Counted from the first letter of the stretch, positions 25,622 through 35,710 are shown. The stretch is DNA of 64,000 nt from Croceitalea dokdonensis DOKDO 023 (GCF_001306415.1 NZ_LDJX01000006.1:62001-126000); one strand, 5' to 3'. The notes: a model not told the origin generated them from the sequence alone. Translations and numbers: made by a program.

Positions 25622-26614
25622 TTAAGCAAACTGGAAATCACCAAATTTTTCCAAGACCTCATCAAAGGCGGCAAAAACATCGGCGGCATCATCACTGGTC
25701 ACCATTTTCATACGGTACTCCTTAAAATGGGGAATCCCCTTAAAGTAATTGGTGTAGTGCCTCCTTGTTTCAAAAACGCCCAATTTTTCGCCCTTCCAAT
25801 CAATGGCCATCTGTAAGTGTCTGCGTGCAGCTTCTACCCGCTCTTCCATGGTAGGGGGTGCCAAATGTCTTGCTGTTTTAAAGTAGTGCTTTACTTGCTT
25901 AAAAAACCAGGGGTTTCCAATACTAGCCCTACCGATCATGGCGCCGTCCAGACCAAAATCATCGCGCATGCGAACCGCAGCTTCGGGGGTATCCACATCG
26001 CCATTACCAAATACGGGAATATGCATTCTAGGGTTGTTCTTAACGGCGGCAATGGGCTTCCAATCGGCCTCACCCTTGTACATCTGTACGCGGGTCCTTC
26101 CGTGGATGGATATCGCCTTAATACCAACATCCTGCAACCTTTCGGCAACTTCCACGATCTTAATGGAATTGGTGTCCCATCCCAAACGGGTCTTTACGGT
26201 CACTGGCAATTTGGTGCGTTTCACCATGGCCTCCGTCAGTTTTACCATTAACGGAATATCCCTTAGGATACCGGCACCCGCATTCTTACAGACCACTTTT
26301 TTTACAGGGCACCCAAAATTAATGTCTATGATATCCGGGTTGGATTTCTCTACAATATCAACGGCCTGGAGCATGGAATCCAGTTCGGCACCAAAAATCT
26401 GGATGCCCACGGGACGTTCCTTCTCATAAATATCCAGTTTAATGACGCTTTTGGCAGCATCCCGTATCAACCCCTCTGAAGAAATGAACTCTGTATACAC
26501 CACGTCTGCCCCCTGCTCTTTGCACAAGGCCCTAAACGGTGGGTCGCTCACATCTTCCATGGGAGCTAGTAAAAGAGGAAAGTCCGGAAGCGCTATGTCA
26601 CCAATTTTAGGCAT
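25622..26614 (-). CDS. dusB: tRNA-dihydrouridine synthase
   Basis: This 330-residue TIM-barrel flavoenzyme reduces uridine to dihydrouridine in tRNA D-loops. Visible features are LAPMEDVSDPPFRALCKEQG near the N-terminus, DINFGCPVKKVVCKNAGAGI with the catalytic Cys (about residues 95-115), KTRLGWD, ISIHGRTRVQMYKGEADW, and FGNGDVDTPE/DGAMIGRASIGNPWFF for phosphate and FMN binding. Length fits the DusB clade. It is transcribed alone from a good promoter at 26619-26649 and converges with the permease gene. Confidence 0.94.
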   Translation of the reverse strand: MPKIGDIALPDFPLLLAPMEDVSDPPFRALCKEQGADVVYTEFISSEGLIRDAAKSVIKLDIYEKERPVGIQIFGAELDSMLQAVDIVEKSNPDIIDINFGCPVKKVVCKNAGAGILRDIPLMVKLTEAMVKRTKLPVTVKTRLGWDTNSIKIVEVAERLQDVGIKAISIHGRTRVQMYKGEADWKPIAAVKNNPRMHIPVFGNGDVDTPEAAVRMRDDFGLDGAMIGRASIGNPWFFKQVKHYFKTARHLAPPTMEERVEAARRHLQMAIDWKGEKLGVFETRRHYTNYFKGIPHFKEYRMKMVTSDDAADVFAAFDEVLEKFGDFQFA

Positions 26615-26618
26615 AGTG

Positions 26619-26649
26619 CAAAATTAGGGTAAATGCTGCACTTGGTCAA
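26619..26649 (-). promoter_or_regulatory. dusB promoter, leaderless geometry
   Basis: On the minus strand, TTG (26647-26649), a 20-bp spacer and TAATTTTG (26619-26626) match the Bacteroidota consensus exactly. The box ends 4 bp before the dusB ATG, which leaves little or no 5' leader. Confidence 0.6.
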
Positions 26650-26665
26650 ACCTGCAATGATTCGG

Positions 26666-28069
26666 CTATTCCTCAACGAAATCCTTTTTAAGCCGCATGG
26701 GAAAGTTCTCTGGAACCCTATTGGTCAAGGTTTTGTTGCCCTGATCATCTTTTATAAGGTCAAAAGCGTCATAAAGACTGCCCAAAGGAGTGTAGGATTC
26801 GTATTTGATGGTGTCCTTTGTTACGGAAATGATTTGAAACAATTGAGTATACTCCGCTCGGCGTACCATCCATGCTTGGTCTTGTGACTCATACATTTTG
26901 GGGCCGCTCACAGATACCGCGTAAACCGCGCCCGCATCTTGTACAACAGTTTTGCCTTCTGCATTGTTAGAGGCATAGCCCCGGGCATAGGTGTGGTCAT
27001 GGCCTTGCAATACCAAATCTACCCCATACTTGTCAGTTAGGGGTTTAACCCCTTCGCGTAACGCCTTATTATCACGGCCCTTTGCTGTAGAATAAATAGG
27101 ATAGTGCATGAACAAGGTTATCCACTTTTTGGTGTTCGATGCCAATACGGAATCCAGCCAATTTAGTTGTGCTGTCCTATACTTCGGGTAGTCTTTGAAA
27201 TATTTCGCGTCAAAAGAAATCAATTTCATATTTCCATAGTCCAACGTATAACAGGTTTCTTTGATAGCGTTCAAGGGCCCATTTCTAGGGAGGTTAAATT
27301 GCGGTTTCCAAAGTTGCGACAGTGTTCCGTTTTCATAATTATATTCATGGTTTCCTGGGGTCATGATGCTGGGTACCGTTGCGTGAATATAACTACCGGC
27401 GTAAAACCATTCGCCCCACTCCCGGTCAGACTCACTGTGATTTATAAGATCCCCCGCGTGCAACATAAAATCAACTTCGGGCATCATTTGGTACGATTTT
27501 CTTATCACTCTTGACCACATCGACTTAACATCATTCTGGGCATCGCCAAAATAAATAAAACTAAAAGGGGTGTTTTCATCGGAACCAGGGGTTTCTATTT
27601 GAAACCATTCGCTCCAATTACCATCGCTGTCAGAACCATCACCCACCCTATAAACATAGGTGGTTCCGGGCTCTAAAGCGTCAATTAATGCGCTGTGGTA
27701 GGCTGCTTTTACCAAGGGTTCTTTATCTGCCGTGTTTTCATTTTCAAAAAACTGGGTGTTTGCCAAAAGTCGCCTCCGGTTCTTTTGTAACCGTAAATCT
27801 GGGCCGTGGGTTTCTTTGGCCACTTCAATATAAGCGGTATCAATCCTTTGGTCCGTGCGCCAGTTTACAGCAAAACTGGTTGTTGGGTTTTCCGTTAGGT
27901 GTATAATAATCCGGTCCGGTGCTGCGGAGGGAAAAATAAGTTTATGCTGGGGAATATCAGATTTGTTTTTATAATGGGTATGACCGTGCTCCAATTCTTG
28001 GATTTGTGCTTGGCAGGAAAACGAAATTACAACTGCGAAATAAGCCAATATTAAGGTGCTTCTAGTCAT
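26666..28069 (-). CDS. secreted purple acid phosphatase-like metallophosphoesterase
   Basis: This 467-residue exported protein has the signal segment STLILAYFAVVISFSCQAQ. An N-terminal fibronectin-like domain (about 45-150) precedes a calcineurin-fold phosphoesterase (160-400) with all metal-binding blocks: YFGDAQND, HAGDLINH, TPGNHEY, FMHYPIYS and QGHDHTYAR. This two-domain plan is that of purple acid phosphatases, which release phosphate from esters outside the cytoplasm. The gene stands alone, with 145 bp before it. No T9SS sorting tail is apparent. Confidence 0.9.
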   Translation of the reverse strand: MTRSTLILAYFAVVISFSCQAQIQELEHGHTHYKNKSDIPQHKLIFPSAAPDRIIIHLTENPTTSFAVNWRTDQRIDTAYIEVAKETHGPDLRLQKNRRRLLANTQFFENENTADKEPLVKAAYHSALIDALEPGTTYVYRVGDGSDSDGNWSEWFQIETPGSDENTPFSFIYFGDAQNDVKSMWSRVIRKSYQMMPEVDFMLHAGDLINHSESDREWGEWFYAGSYIHATVPSIMTPGNHEYNYENGTLSQLWKPQFNLPRNGPLNAIKETCYTLDYGNMKLISFDAKYFKDYPKYRTAQLNWLDSVLASNTKKWITLFMHYPIYSTAKGRDNKALREGVKPLTDKYGVDLVLQGHDHTYARGYASNNAEGKTVVQDAGAVYAVSVSGPKMYESQDQAWMVRRAEYTQLFQIISVTKDTIKYESYTPLGSLYDAFDLIKDDQGNKTLTNRVPENFPMRLKKDFVEE

Positions 28070-28214
28070 TGCCTTTAAGTTTTAGTTTAAAACTACCAAA
28101 ACACCTCTACATCAGCAATCTTTCCTGCACGGGTTAACCTAAATTTCATCTTGGGTACGTCTGATAAATGATTATAGTGGCCTGTAAATGATTCTTAGGT
28201 AATTATTGAGGCCG

Positions 28215-28766
28215 TTAATACTCCGTGACAGAACCCCAATTTTCCCCAGATTTAATGCGGTACAACTGCATTTCGGAAATGCCAAACTGCTTGGCTATCA
28301 TTTTCATACGGGTACGCCTATTGGGATCGTTGATTTTACGCTTGATCAATTTTACCTTGGTCTCCGTTAATTTAGAATAGCAGCGCTTCCTAGGGGTATT
28401 CAAATATTCGGGGTTGGTGAATTGATGCACTTCTTTCTCACGCTTTGTGGCCCACTTTAGGTTGTCTACATGATTGTTCTTTTTGTCATAGTCCAGATGT
28501 ATCACAAAGCGGTCTCCCTCCTTCTTTTCTAAAAAATGTTCAGCAACCAACTTATGAACGTAACGGCTGGTAGTTTTGCCATTGCGTTTCTGCTTTAGTG
28601 GAAGGTTTTGATAACCGTTGATATAGTATTTCTTCACTAAGGTTTCTTCTGGCCCGTTACAATTGATAAGCCTGCCGTAGTTAGAAATCTTGAATTTTGC
28701 GCCCTCGGCAATCTTATCATCAAAAACCACGTCCTTCCATTGCTCTTTCCAAAAATTCCTGATCAT
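28215..28766 (-). CDS. stand-alone NUMOD4/HNH endonuclease-like protein
   Basis: This 183-residue basic protein begins MIRNFWKEQWKDVVFDDKIA. The NUMOD4 segment (about 6-50) includes YGRLINC. A central HNH-type core (70-110) reads RYVHKLVAEHFLEKKEGDRF and HLDYDKKNNHVDNLKWAT, with His, Asn-Asn and His in the positions expected for phage and homing HNH nucleases. A C-terminal helix-turn-helix (about 130-180, KMIAKQFGISEMQLYRIKSG) may bind DNA. It is not inside an intron or a phage here. An alternative start lies two codons upstream. Confidence 0.8.
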   Translation of the reverse strand: MIRNFWKEQWKDVVFDDKIAEGAKFKISNYGRLINCNGPEETLVKKYYINGYQNLPLKQKRNGKTTSRYVHKLVAEHFLEKKEGDRFVIHLDYDKKNNHVDNLKWATKREKEVHQFTNPEYLNTPRKRCYSKLTETKVKLIKRKINDPNRRTRMKMIAKQFGISEMQLYRIKSGENWGSVTEY

Positions 28767-28903
28767 AACCAATGTATTTAAGTCAATTAAGCCTATTTAT
28801 TGTTATCCTGTTTTGAAGCAGATTAGCCGGCAGTACTATAATATTATTTATCCTAAACGGGAAAAATACAAAAGATGTAGCACTTATTAATGGGGAAATT
28901 GGG

Positions 28904-30136
28904 TTAAAACCTTACCTCCGCGGTTACCTTTTCTCCCTTACGGTCTACCACTACCTTAGCAGTGCTGCCCTCTTCAAAAGCGGACAGGGCCCGCATATAG
29001 CTCATCATATCCGTTACGATACTATCTCCCAGTTGAACCACAATGTCTCCCTTTAAAAGCCCTGCTTTGGAGGCGGGCCGGTCCTTGGTCACCCCATCAA
29101 TACGCATACCTGCTCCATCAAAAAGGTAATCTGGCATTACGCCCAACCCTACCTTAAACCTTGGCACCTCCTCGCTCTCGTTCTTGGTGATTCTGAAGCC
29201 AAGCTTTGGAGCATCATCCAACTCTCCAATGACCGCCACGATATAATCTTTAATCTGCTCCATGCCCTGGTAGTTTAATTTTTCAAAGTCGTCCGTAGGT
29301 TTATGGTAGTCTTCATGCTGGCCCGTAAAAAAATGCAATACCGGAATATCCTGTAAATAGAACGAAGTATGGTCGCTTGGCCCCATACCAGATTCACTCA
29401 GCACCAACTTAAACACCTCATTGCTGCTGTTTAAGACCTGTGGCCATACCGCCGCCGTACCAGTGCCGCTAATGGCCAAGGTTTTATCTTCCTTTAGACG
29501 GCCCACCATGTCCATATTGATCATATAATTGGCCTTCTTAAGGTCTATTGTGGGGTTTTTACAAAAGTAATTGCTTCCCAAAAGTCCCATTTCCTCCCCA
29601 GAAAATGCCATAAACAAGTAATTGCTTCCCGTAAGGGTGTCCTTTAATTTTTGCGCTAACTGAAGCATCACCCCTACCCCGCTGGCATTGTCATCGGCTC
29701 CGTTATGTATGGCTTCACCTTCAGCATATAGGGAGCCTTCCCCACCCATGCCCAAATGGTCATAATGCGCTCCGATGATGACCGTTTTTTCCGCTTCATT
29801 GTCAATGTAACCAATTACATTAGTGCCCGTTATGGTACCGTCGCCGTTCACAAATTGCACTTCGGAATGTGGGTCCGTCTTAGGTTTAAAGGTAAAGGTC
29901 TGAAAAAAGGTGCCTGCGTTCCCTTTGGGCAAAAGCCCGATGCTCTTCATCCGTTGCTGTAGGTACTCTGCCGCAACGATTTCCTGTGGCGTACCGGTTT
30001 CCCGCCCCGCCAGACTATCATTGGCCAAAAAAGCGATATCTTCTCTTAAGGATACTTTTTGTTGCTTTTCTTTTTTGCAAGAGGAGAGAACAACAAAAAT
30101 TGCGAACAAAACCGTAAGAATACGAACCATAGCCAT
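28904..30136 (-). CDS. M28-family aminopeptidase lipoprotein with C-terminal PDZ domain
   Basis: The start at 30136 (MAMVRILTVLFAIFVVLSSC) gives a lipoprotein signal with the lipobox LSSC. The peptidase domain (about 50-310) keeps the co-catalytic zinc ligands: IGAHYDHLGMGG (His), GADDNASGVGVML (Asp), AFSGEEMGLLG (Glu-Glu), MINMDMVGRL (Asp) and HEDYHKPTDD (His). A PDZ domain follows (330-410, KAGLLKGDIVVQLGD). It should trim peptides at the cell envelope. The divergent neighbour starts only 24 bp away, so their promoters must overlap coding sequence. Confidence 0.9.
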   Translation of the reverse strand: MAMVRILTVLFAIFVVLSSCKKEKQQKVSLREDIAFLANDSLAGRETGTPQEIVAAEYLQQRMKSIGLLPKGNAGTFFQTFTFKPKTDPHSEVQFVNGDGTITGTNVIGYIDNEAEKTVIIGAHYDHLGMGGEGSLYAEGEAIHNGADDNASGVGVMLQLAQKLKDTLTGSNYLFMAFSGEEMGLLGSNYFCKNPTIDLKKANYMINMDMVGRLKEDKTLAISGTGTAAVWPQVLNSSNEVFKLVLSESGMGPSDHTSFYLQDIPVLHFFTGQHEDYHKPTDDFEKLNYQGMEQIKDYIVAVIGELDDAPKLGFRITKNESEEVPRFKVGLGVMPDYLFDGAGMRIDGVTKDRPASKAGLLKGDIVVQLGDSIVTDMMSYMRALSAFEEGSTAKVVVDRKGEKVTAEVRF

Positions 30137-30160
30137 TATTTTTATCCAAAAATACATCAA

Positions 30161-31270
30161 ATGAAAAATCTTTTCGTCGCGCTCTTCCTTGTCCTACTTG
30201 CAAGTTGTAAAACCGATACTAAAAAAACAGCACCTGCTAAAGAAGGGAAGACCACCTCTCTCATGGCAGGGAGCGATACGCTTATTTACCCGGAGGAAAA
30301 ATATTTTAAGAGTATTCGGCAAATTACTTTTGGTGGTGACAATGCCGAGGCGTATTGGAGCTGGGACGATAAACAAATGATTTTCCAGTCCAACAATGAG
30401 GCTTGGGGCATGGAGTGTGACCAGATGTTTTTAATGAATGTGGAAGAAAGTTTTAAGGACAGCAAGCCTCCCATGGTAAGTACGGGCTTTGGCCGTACCA
30501 CCTGCGCCTATTTTTTGCCGGATAACCAACACTATGTATACGGTTCTACCCATTTGGCCAATAAGGAGTGCCCAGAGGTGCCGCTACGCCGCAATGGTGC
30601 CTATGTATGGCCAGTCTATGATTCGTTCGATATTTTTGTGGCGGACCTAGAAGGCAACATCACCGCACAATTGACCAACGAACCAGGGTATGATGCCGAG
30701 GCCACGGTGTCTCCCAAAGGTGATAAGATTGTATTTACCTCAGATCGTAGTGGCGACCTGGAATTGTACACCATGAACCTTGATGGCACCGATGTAAAAC
30801 AAATTACGGATGAACTAGGGTACGATGGGGGTGCATTTTTCTCCCCGGATGGCAGCAAACTTATCTTTAGGGCCTCAAGACCAAAAACTCCCGAAGCAAT
30901 CAAAAAGTACAAAGGCCTATTGGCCGAAGGATTGGTGGAGCCTACGGATATGGAACTCTTTATCTGCAATGCAGATGGCTCCGACCTAAAACAGCTCACC
31001 TTTTTGGGCAACGCCAATTGGAGCCCGTTTTTTCATCCTTCTGGGAAAAAAATCCTCTTCTCCAGTAATTTTGAAGCAGAAAAAGGGTTTCCTTTCAACC
31101 TTTATTTTATTGATATAGATGGTAAGAACCTAGAACGGGTGACCCACGGAAAAACCTTTGACGCCTTCCCCGTATTCTCCAATGATGGCAAGTATTTGGC
31201 CTTTTCCAGCAACCGCAACAATGGCGGAACAAGGGATACAAATCTTTTTATTGCAGAATGGCAGGAATGA
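30161..31270 (+). CDS. TolB-like beta-propeller lipoprotein (PD40/WD40 repeats)
   Basis: The start at 30161 (MKNLFVALFLVLLASCKTD, 369 residues) gives a lipobox LASC. The rest is a six-bladed beta-propeller of PD40 repeats: TVSPKGDKIVFTSDRSGDLE, FFSPDGSKLIFRASRPK, FFHPSGKKILFSSNFEAEKG and VFSNDGKYLAFSSNRNNGGT. Such propellers act in peptide or oligosaccharide binding, or with partner peptidases. Its divergent pairing with an M28 aminopeptidase lipoprotein suggests a shared envelope role, though no catalytic domain is present. Confidence 0.88.
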   Translation: MKNLFVALFLVLLASCKTDTKKTAPAKEGKTTSLMAGSDTLIYPEEKYFKSIRQITFGGDNAEAYWSWDDKQMIFQSNNEAWGMECDQMFLMNVEESFKDSKPPMVSTGFGRTTCAYFLPDNQHYVYGSTHLANKECPEVPLRRNGAYVWPVYDSFDIFVADLEGNITAQLTNEPGYDAEATVSPKGDKIVFTSDRSGDLELYTMNLDGTDVKQITDELGYDGGAFFSPDGSKLIFRASRPKTPEAIKKYKGLLAEGLVEPTDMELFICNADGSDLKQLTFLGNANWSPFFHPSGKKILFSSNFEAEKGFPFNLYFIDIDGKNLERVTHGKTFDAFPVFSNDGKYLAFSSNRNNGGTRDTNLFIAEWQE

Positions 31271-31394
31271 ATTGCTTCAAAGATTTAATCATCGGGCCGT
31301 TCTCTAAAACAAAAGAGGTTAAAAGATACGAGTCTAATGCAAAATTAAGGCCAATGAAGGGGCCCAACTTTGGGTCAGATTCCAACAGAACACA

Positions 31395-33809
31395 TCACTC
31401 CTTAGGCTCTAAACGTTCCCGCTCTTTTTTGTCAATTGCCTTTTGGTTGTCCTCTAGCCTAAAGTTCCCAAAATTATAGGTAAAGCCCAGCCTTATGAAT
31501 TGCGTTTCTGGTTGGGCAAAAAAGCTGTTGTCCTGATTTAAGTACCTAGAAGTGTACCTAGGGTTGGCCTTGCCCAGCAGGTCTTCCGCACTTAGGGAAA
31601 CCACCGCCCTATCTTCCCAGAAAGATTTTCTAAGCCCAAGGGTAAGATTGGTGGTTGGGCCTTGCACATAGGACCCAAATAAGTAATTGGACATATGGGT
31701 AAAGGTTAGCTCACCAGTGAGCGAGCCATCCCCGCTTAGGGTCAAATAATTGGCCAAATACACATAAAAACCTTCTATTTGATTCGTAAATTCCTGGTTT
31801 CCGCTCTCTACGGCCAAAAAGGTTTCGTCCTCATAAAACAAAGAAGTGTAGGCATACAGGAACCATGCGTCCACTATACTTTTGCTTACGGTAAAGTCCA
31901 ATCCGTAAGAGGTGCTGGACAAGACGTTCTGGCGAAGCTCCCTAAGGGTAAGCGCCGTGTTGTCCTGAAAAGAAAGCTCGCTGATGTACCTGCCATTTTC
32001 GCGGTAATAGACATCAAAGAAAAACTCACTGTTCCAAGTATAGTTCACGTTAAAATTGTGGGAAAAATTAGGTTGCAACCTAGGGTTGCCCTCTTGAAAA
32101 CTGTTTTCATTAAAGAAGAAACGAAACGGGTTGAGGTCATTGTACCTTGGGCGTTCTACGTTTCTCCCATAATCAAATGAAAAACTATGCGCTTCTGATG
32201 GCGCATAGAGCAGATAGGCCGTAGGAAAAGGCTCAAAAAATTGTTGGACGTTGGTCTCCCCCAAGGTCAATGAGGTGCCCAAGGCATCCGTATATTCTCC
32301 CCTTACCCCTAATTTAAGGGACCATTTGTCCCAGTTTTTGACCCAACTGAGATAAGCGGCATAAATGTTCTCATCGTACAAAAAATCATCGGATAGGCCC
32401 GCATTCACGTTAGGGTCCGTTCCTAAAAAGTTAGAGTACCCAATACTGCTTTCAGAATTTATAACGGAGATTTTTGCGCCGGTCTCCATGGAACTGCTCC
32501 CCAATGGCATGGAAAAATCCACTTGGCCGGTAATAATATCGATATCCTGAAGGGCATCTGTCCTAAACCCAAAATTGCGCAGTGGGTTTTGGGCCACATC
32601 CACATACTCAGAAAAAATACTCTGTTGCAAGTTTTCCCTGTAATTGGTGTAATGGCCGTTAAAGCTAAGCTGCGCTCCAGGTTTTTTTAATTGCCGCACG
32701 TAAGAAAGGTCAAAGGCAAGGTTGTTCTTGTCCAAGAAAGCCCCATTGTCCGTAGTAAAGGTAGAGTCTAACTGGCCTAGGCCATTTTGTATGTCGGTCT
32801 GCAAGGTACGCTGCCAATCTTGGTTCTGGTTAAACAGTAGATTGGTGGTTAGGCTAAGGGTATTTTTATCGTCAATGGCATAATCCAAAGCAGTGTTAAG
32901 ACTATGGGGCTGAGACCTTTTAACGGCATCTTGATCCGTGTCCCACCTAGAGAAAACAGCATTGGAACCATCTATGAAATTAATTTTTTGGTCAGACCTA
33001 ATATTATCCTTTCTGGGGTTGTACGTGTAATTCGCAAAAATGTTGAGCTTTTCCGTCTTGTAATATTGGCTGGTGCCCAAGTTGTACTTGGAAAACACCC
33101 CTTGGGTAAAGGTGCTGTTAACACTGCCCTTGTAGCCCGGTAAAATATTCTTACTGGTCACAATATTTAAAATGGGACCGGACTCTGCGTCATAGCGCGC
33201 TGGTGGGTTGGGAATGACCTCAACGGACTTAATATTGACCCCAGAAAGACCTTCCAAAAGGTCTTGCACCTCTTGCCCAGAAAGTTGCACTTTACGGTCG
33301 TTCATATAAACACTGGCATTTTGCCCTCTAATTTGCAGATTGGATTGGTTAACAATGACCCCGGGCGTGCCCTTTAGGATATCCCAGGAGGAACCTTGGG
33401 AAACTACCGTATTTTCTACATCAAAAACCAAACGGTCTGCCAAACGTTGTACCACGGGCTTTTTTGCCGTTACCGTAACCTCTTCCAAACTCTCAACGGT
33501 TTCCGGTATCCGGAGGGCACCTAGTTTAATATCCTTTCTTACATCCAGTGCCAGGGGTTTGGATCCATTGCCCAGATAACTGGCCTGAAGCAAATACAAG
33601 TCTGGAACAATGTCCGTTAAGGTGAACGTTCCATTGTCATCTGCCGAAGTTCCCTTGACAAAGGTAGAATCCGTGGCATTTAACAACAGCACGTTGGCAA
33701 AAGGAATACTGGTGTTGTCCTCTGTGACCACCTTGCCCGTAATCTGAAAAGATTGGCCAAACAGCAGGGTCGATGCCATAAAGGCAATGACAAATAAGAG
33801 GTTTTTCAT
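31395..33809 (-). CDS. outer-membrane beta-barrel protein with carboxypeptidase-like regulatory domain
   Basis: The start at 33809 (MKNLLFVIAFMASTLLFGQS) gives a clear signal peptide; the 48 codons upstream have no such character. Residues 20-105 form a CarboxypepD_reg-like beta-sandwich (ITGKVVTEDNTSIPFANVLL). A plug-like domain follows (115-210, VFDVENTVVSQGSSWDIL), then a barrel of about 590 residues ending in the aromatic strand IRLGFTYNFGNFRLED. It belongs to the OMP_b-brl_3 branch of TonB-dependent-receptor-like proteins, which usually lack a SusD partner; none is adjacent. The substrate is unknown. Confidence 0.87.
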   Translation of the reverse strand: MKNLLFVIAFMASTLLFGQSFQITGKVVTEDNTSIPFANVLLLNATDSTFVKGTSADDNGTFTLTDIVPDLYLLQASYLGNGSKPLALDVRKDIKLGALRIPETVESLEEVTVTAKKPVVQRLADRLVFDVENTVVSQGSSWDILKGTPGVIVNQSNLQIRGQNASVYMNDRKVQLSGQEVQDLLEGLSGVNIKSVEVIPNPPARYDAESGPILNIVTSKNILPGYKGSVNSTFTQGVFSKYNLGTSQYYKTEKLNIFANYTYNPRKDNIRSDQKINFIDGSNAVFSRWDTDQDAVKRSQPHSLNTALDYAIDDKNTLSLTTNLLFNQNQDWQRTLQTDIQNGLGQLDSTFTTDNGAFLDKNNLAFDLSYVRQLKKPGAQLSFNGHYTNYRENLQQSIFSEYVDVAQNPLRNFGFRTDALQDIDIITGQVDFSMPLGSSSMETGAKISVINSESSIGYSNFLGTDPNVNAGLSDDFLYDENIYAAYLSWVKNWDKWSLKLGVRGEYTDALGTSLTLGETNVQQFFEPFPTAYLLYAPSEAHSFSFDYGRNVERPRYNDLNPFRFFFNENSFQEGNPRLQPNFSHNFNVNYTWNSEFFFDVYYRENGRYISELSFQDNTALTLRELRQNVLSSTSYGLDFTVSKSIVDAWFLYAYTSLFYEDETFLAVESGNQEFTNQIEGFYVYLANYLTLSGDGSLTGELTFTHMSNYLFGSYVQGPTTNLTLGLRKSFWEDRAVVSLSAEDLLGKANPRYTSRYLNQDNSFFAQPETQFIRLGFTYNFGNFRLEDNQKAIDKKERERLEPKE

Positions 33810-33869
33810 TGAATGATTGGGTTCTTTCCCAAAGCTATGAAAATATTTGACACCGGCCGGTTGTAAATC

Positions 33870-33900
33870 TTGAGGCAACTTGCTAAAAGACCTATATTTG
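33870..33900 (+). promoter_or_regulatory. lepA promoter
   Basis: TTG (33870-33872), a 20-bp spacer and TATATTTG (33893-33900) match the Bacteroidota sigma-factor consensus. The box ends 8 bp before the lepA ATG, so the leader is expected to be only a few bases long. Confidence 0.6.
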
Positions 33901-33908
33901 CAAGTTCT

Positions 33909-35705
33909 ATGGAAAAGATTAGAAATTTCTGCATCATTGCACATATTGACCACGGTAAAAGCACTTTAGCGGACCGTTTGTTAGACTTTACGGGATCGGT
34001 GACCGAACGTGAAAAGCAAGACCAATTGCTGGATAATATGGATTTGGAACGCGAACGCGGAATTACCATTAAGAGCCATGCCATCCAAATGGAGTATGTA
34101 CACCAAGGGGAAACCTATATCCTTAACCTTATTGATACGCCAGGGCATGTAGATTTCTCTTATGAGGTGTCCCGGTCCATTGCTGCCTGTGAAGGGGCGT
34201 TATTGGTAGTAGATGCGGCCCAAAGCATACAGGCCCAGACCATCTCCAATCTTTATCTGGCCCTTGAAAACGACTTGGAAATTATCCCGGTATTGAACAA
34301 GGTAGACTTGCCCAGTGCCAACCCGGAAGAGGTTACTGATGATATTGTAGATCTCTTGGGCTGCACCCCAGAAGAGGTGATTCCTGCAAGTGCAAAGACC
34401 GGGATTGGTATTGAAGCCATCCTAACAGCGGTGATTGATAGAATACCGGCCCCCAAAGGCGTTAAGGACGAACCCCTACAGGCACTGGTTTTTGACTCTG
34501 TATACAACCCGTTTCGTGGGGTTGAGACCTATTTTAGGGTCATCAATGGCGAAATAAAAAAAGGCCAGCGCATTAAGTTCGTAGCCACCAACAAGGATTA
34601 TTACGCCGATGAAATTGGCACCCTAAAACTAAAACAACAACCAAAACCACTCATTTCCACGGGTGACGTTGGCTATTTAATAACGGGTATCAAAGACGCC
34701 CGTGAAGTAAAAGTGGGAGACACCATTACAGATGCGGCAAAACCTACCAGCAATGCCATTGCAGGTTTTGAGGATGTAAAGCCCATGGTTTTTGCTGGCA
34801 TTTATCCCGTAGATACAGAAGATTTTGAGGAACTGAGATCTTCCATGGAAAAACTACAGCTAAACGACGCTTCCTTGGTGTTTACACCAGAAAGTAGTGC
34901 GGCTTTGGGCTTTGGTTTTCGCTGTGGGTTCTTAGGGATGCTACATATGGAAATTATCCAGGAACGGTTAGAACGGGAATTTAACATGACCGTCATTACC
35001 ACCGTACCCAACGTAAGCTATCATGCGTTTACCACTAAAAATACGGAAGACATTGTCATTGTGAACAATCCGTCCGATTTGCCAGACCCTTCTACCGTTG
35101 ATCGGGTAGAGGAACCCTTCATCAAAGCTACCATTATCACCAAATCTGATTTTGTAGGTAATGTGATGTCCCTATGTATAGAAAAACGGGGGCAGATTAC
35201 CAACCAGACCTATTTGACCACCCAACGGGTAGAACTAAGCTTTGATATGCCCTTGGCAGAAATTGTGTTCGATTTCTATGATCGGTTGAAAACGGTTTCC
35301 AAAGGGTACGCTTCTTTTGACTATACCCCCATTGGCATGCGGGCCTCCAAATTGGTTCGCGTGGATATTCTGTTAAACGCCCAGCCTGTGGACGCACTCT
35401 CTGCATTGGTGCATTTTGATAATGCCCACACCATAGGAAAAAAGATGTGCGAAAAACTAAAGGAACTGATTCCTAGGCAGCAGTTTGATATTCCTATACA
35501 AGCGGCCATAGGCTCCAAAATTATTTCGAGGGAAACCATTAAAGCACTTCGTAAAGATGTTACCGCCAAATGTTACGGGGGGGATATTTCCCGAAAACGA
35601 AAACTGTTGGAAAAACAGAAAAAAGGTAAGAAACGTATGCGCCAAGTGGGTAATGTAGAAATTCCACAACAGGCGTTTATGGCCGTTTTGAAGTTGAATG
35701 ATTAA
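33909..35705 (+). CDS. lepA: elongation factor 4
   Basis: This 598-residue translational GTPase, the usual length, starts [21 protein letters not shown]1 is [10 protein letters not shown]2 lies in the [13 protein letters not shown] region, G3 is DTPGHVDF and G4 is NKVDL. Domains II-V and the family-specific C-terminal domain ([20 protein letters not shown]) are complete. EF4 back-translocates or remodels stalled ribosomes under ionic stress. The start at 33909 is set by the GTPase fold; a longer ATG start at 33870 overlaps the promoter. A perfect bidirectional terminator follows. Confidence 0.97.
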   Translation: MEKIRNFCIIAHIDHGKSTLADRLLDFTGSVTEREKQDQLLDNMDLERERGITIKSHAIQMEYVHQGETYILNLIDTPGHVDFSYEVSRSIAACEGALLVVDAAQSIQAQTISNLYLALENDLEIIPVLNKVDLPSANPEEVTDDIVDLLGCTPEEVIPASAKTGIGIEAILTAVIDRIPAPKGVKDEPLQALVFDSVYNPFRGVETYFRVINGEIKKGQRIKFVATNKDYYADEIGTLKLKQQPKPLISTGDVGYLITGIKDAREVKVGDTITDAAKPTSNAIAGFEDVKPMVFAGIYPVDTEDFEELRSSMEKLQLNDASLVFTPESSAALGFGFRCGFLGMLHMEIIQERLEREFNMTVITTVPNVSYHAFTTKNTEDIVIVNNPSDLPDPSTVDRVEEPFIKATIITKSDFVGNVMSLCIEKRGQITNQTYLTTQRVELSFDMPLAEIVFDFYDRLKTVSKGYASFDYTPIGMRASKLVRVDILLNAQPVDALSALVHFDNAHTIGKKMCEKLKELIPRQQFDIPIQAAIGSKIISRETIKALRKDVTAKCYGGDISRKRKLLEKQKKGKKRMRQVGNVEIPQQAFMAVLKLND

Positions 35706-35710
35706 AATAC

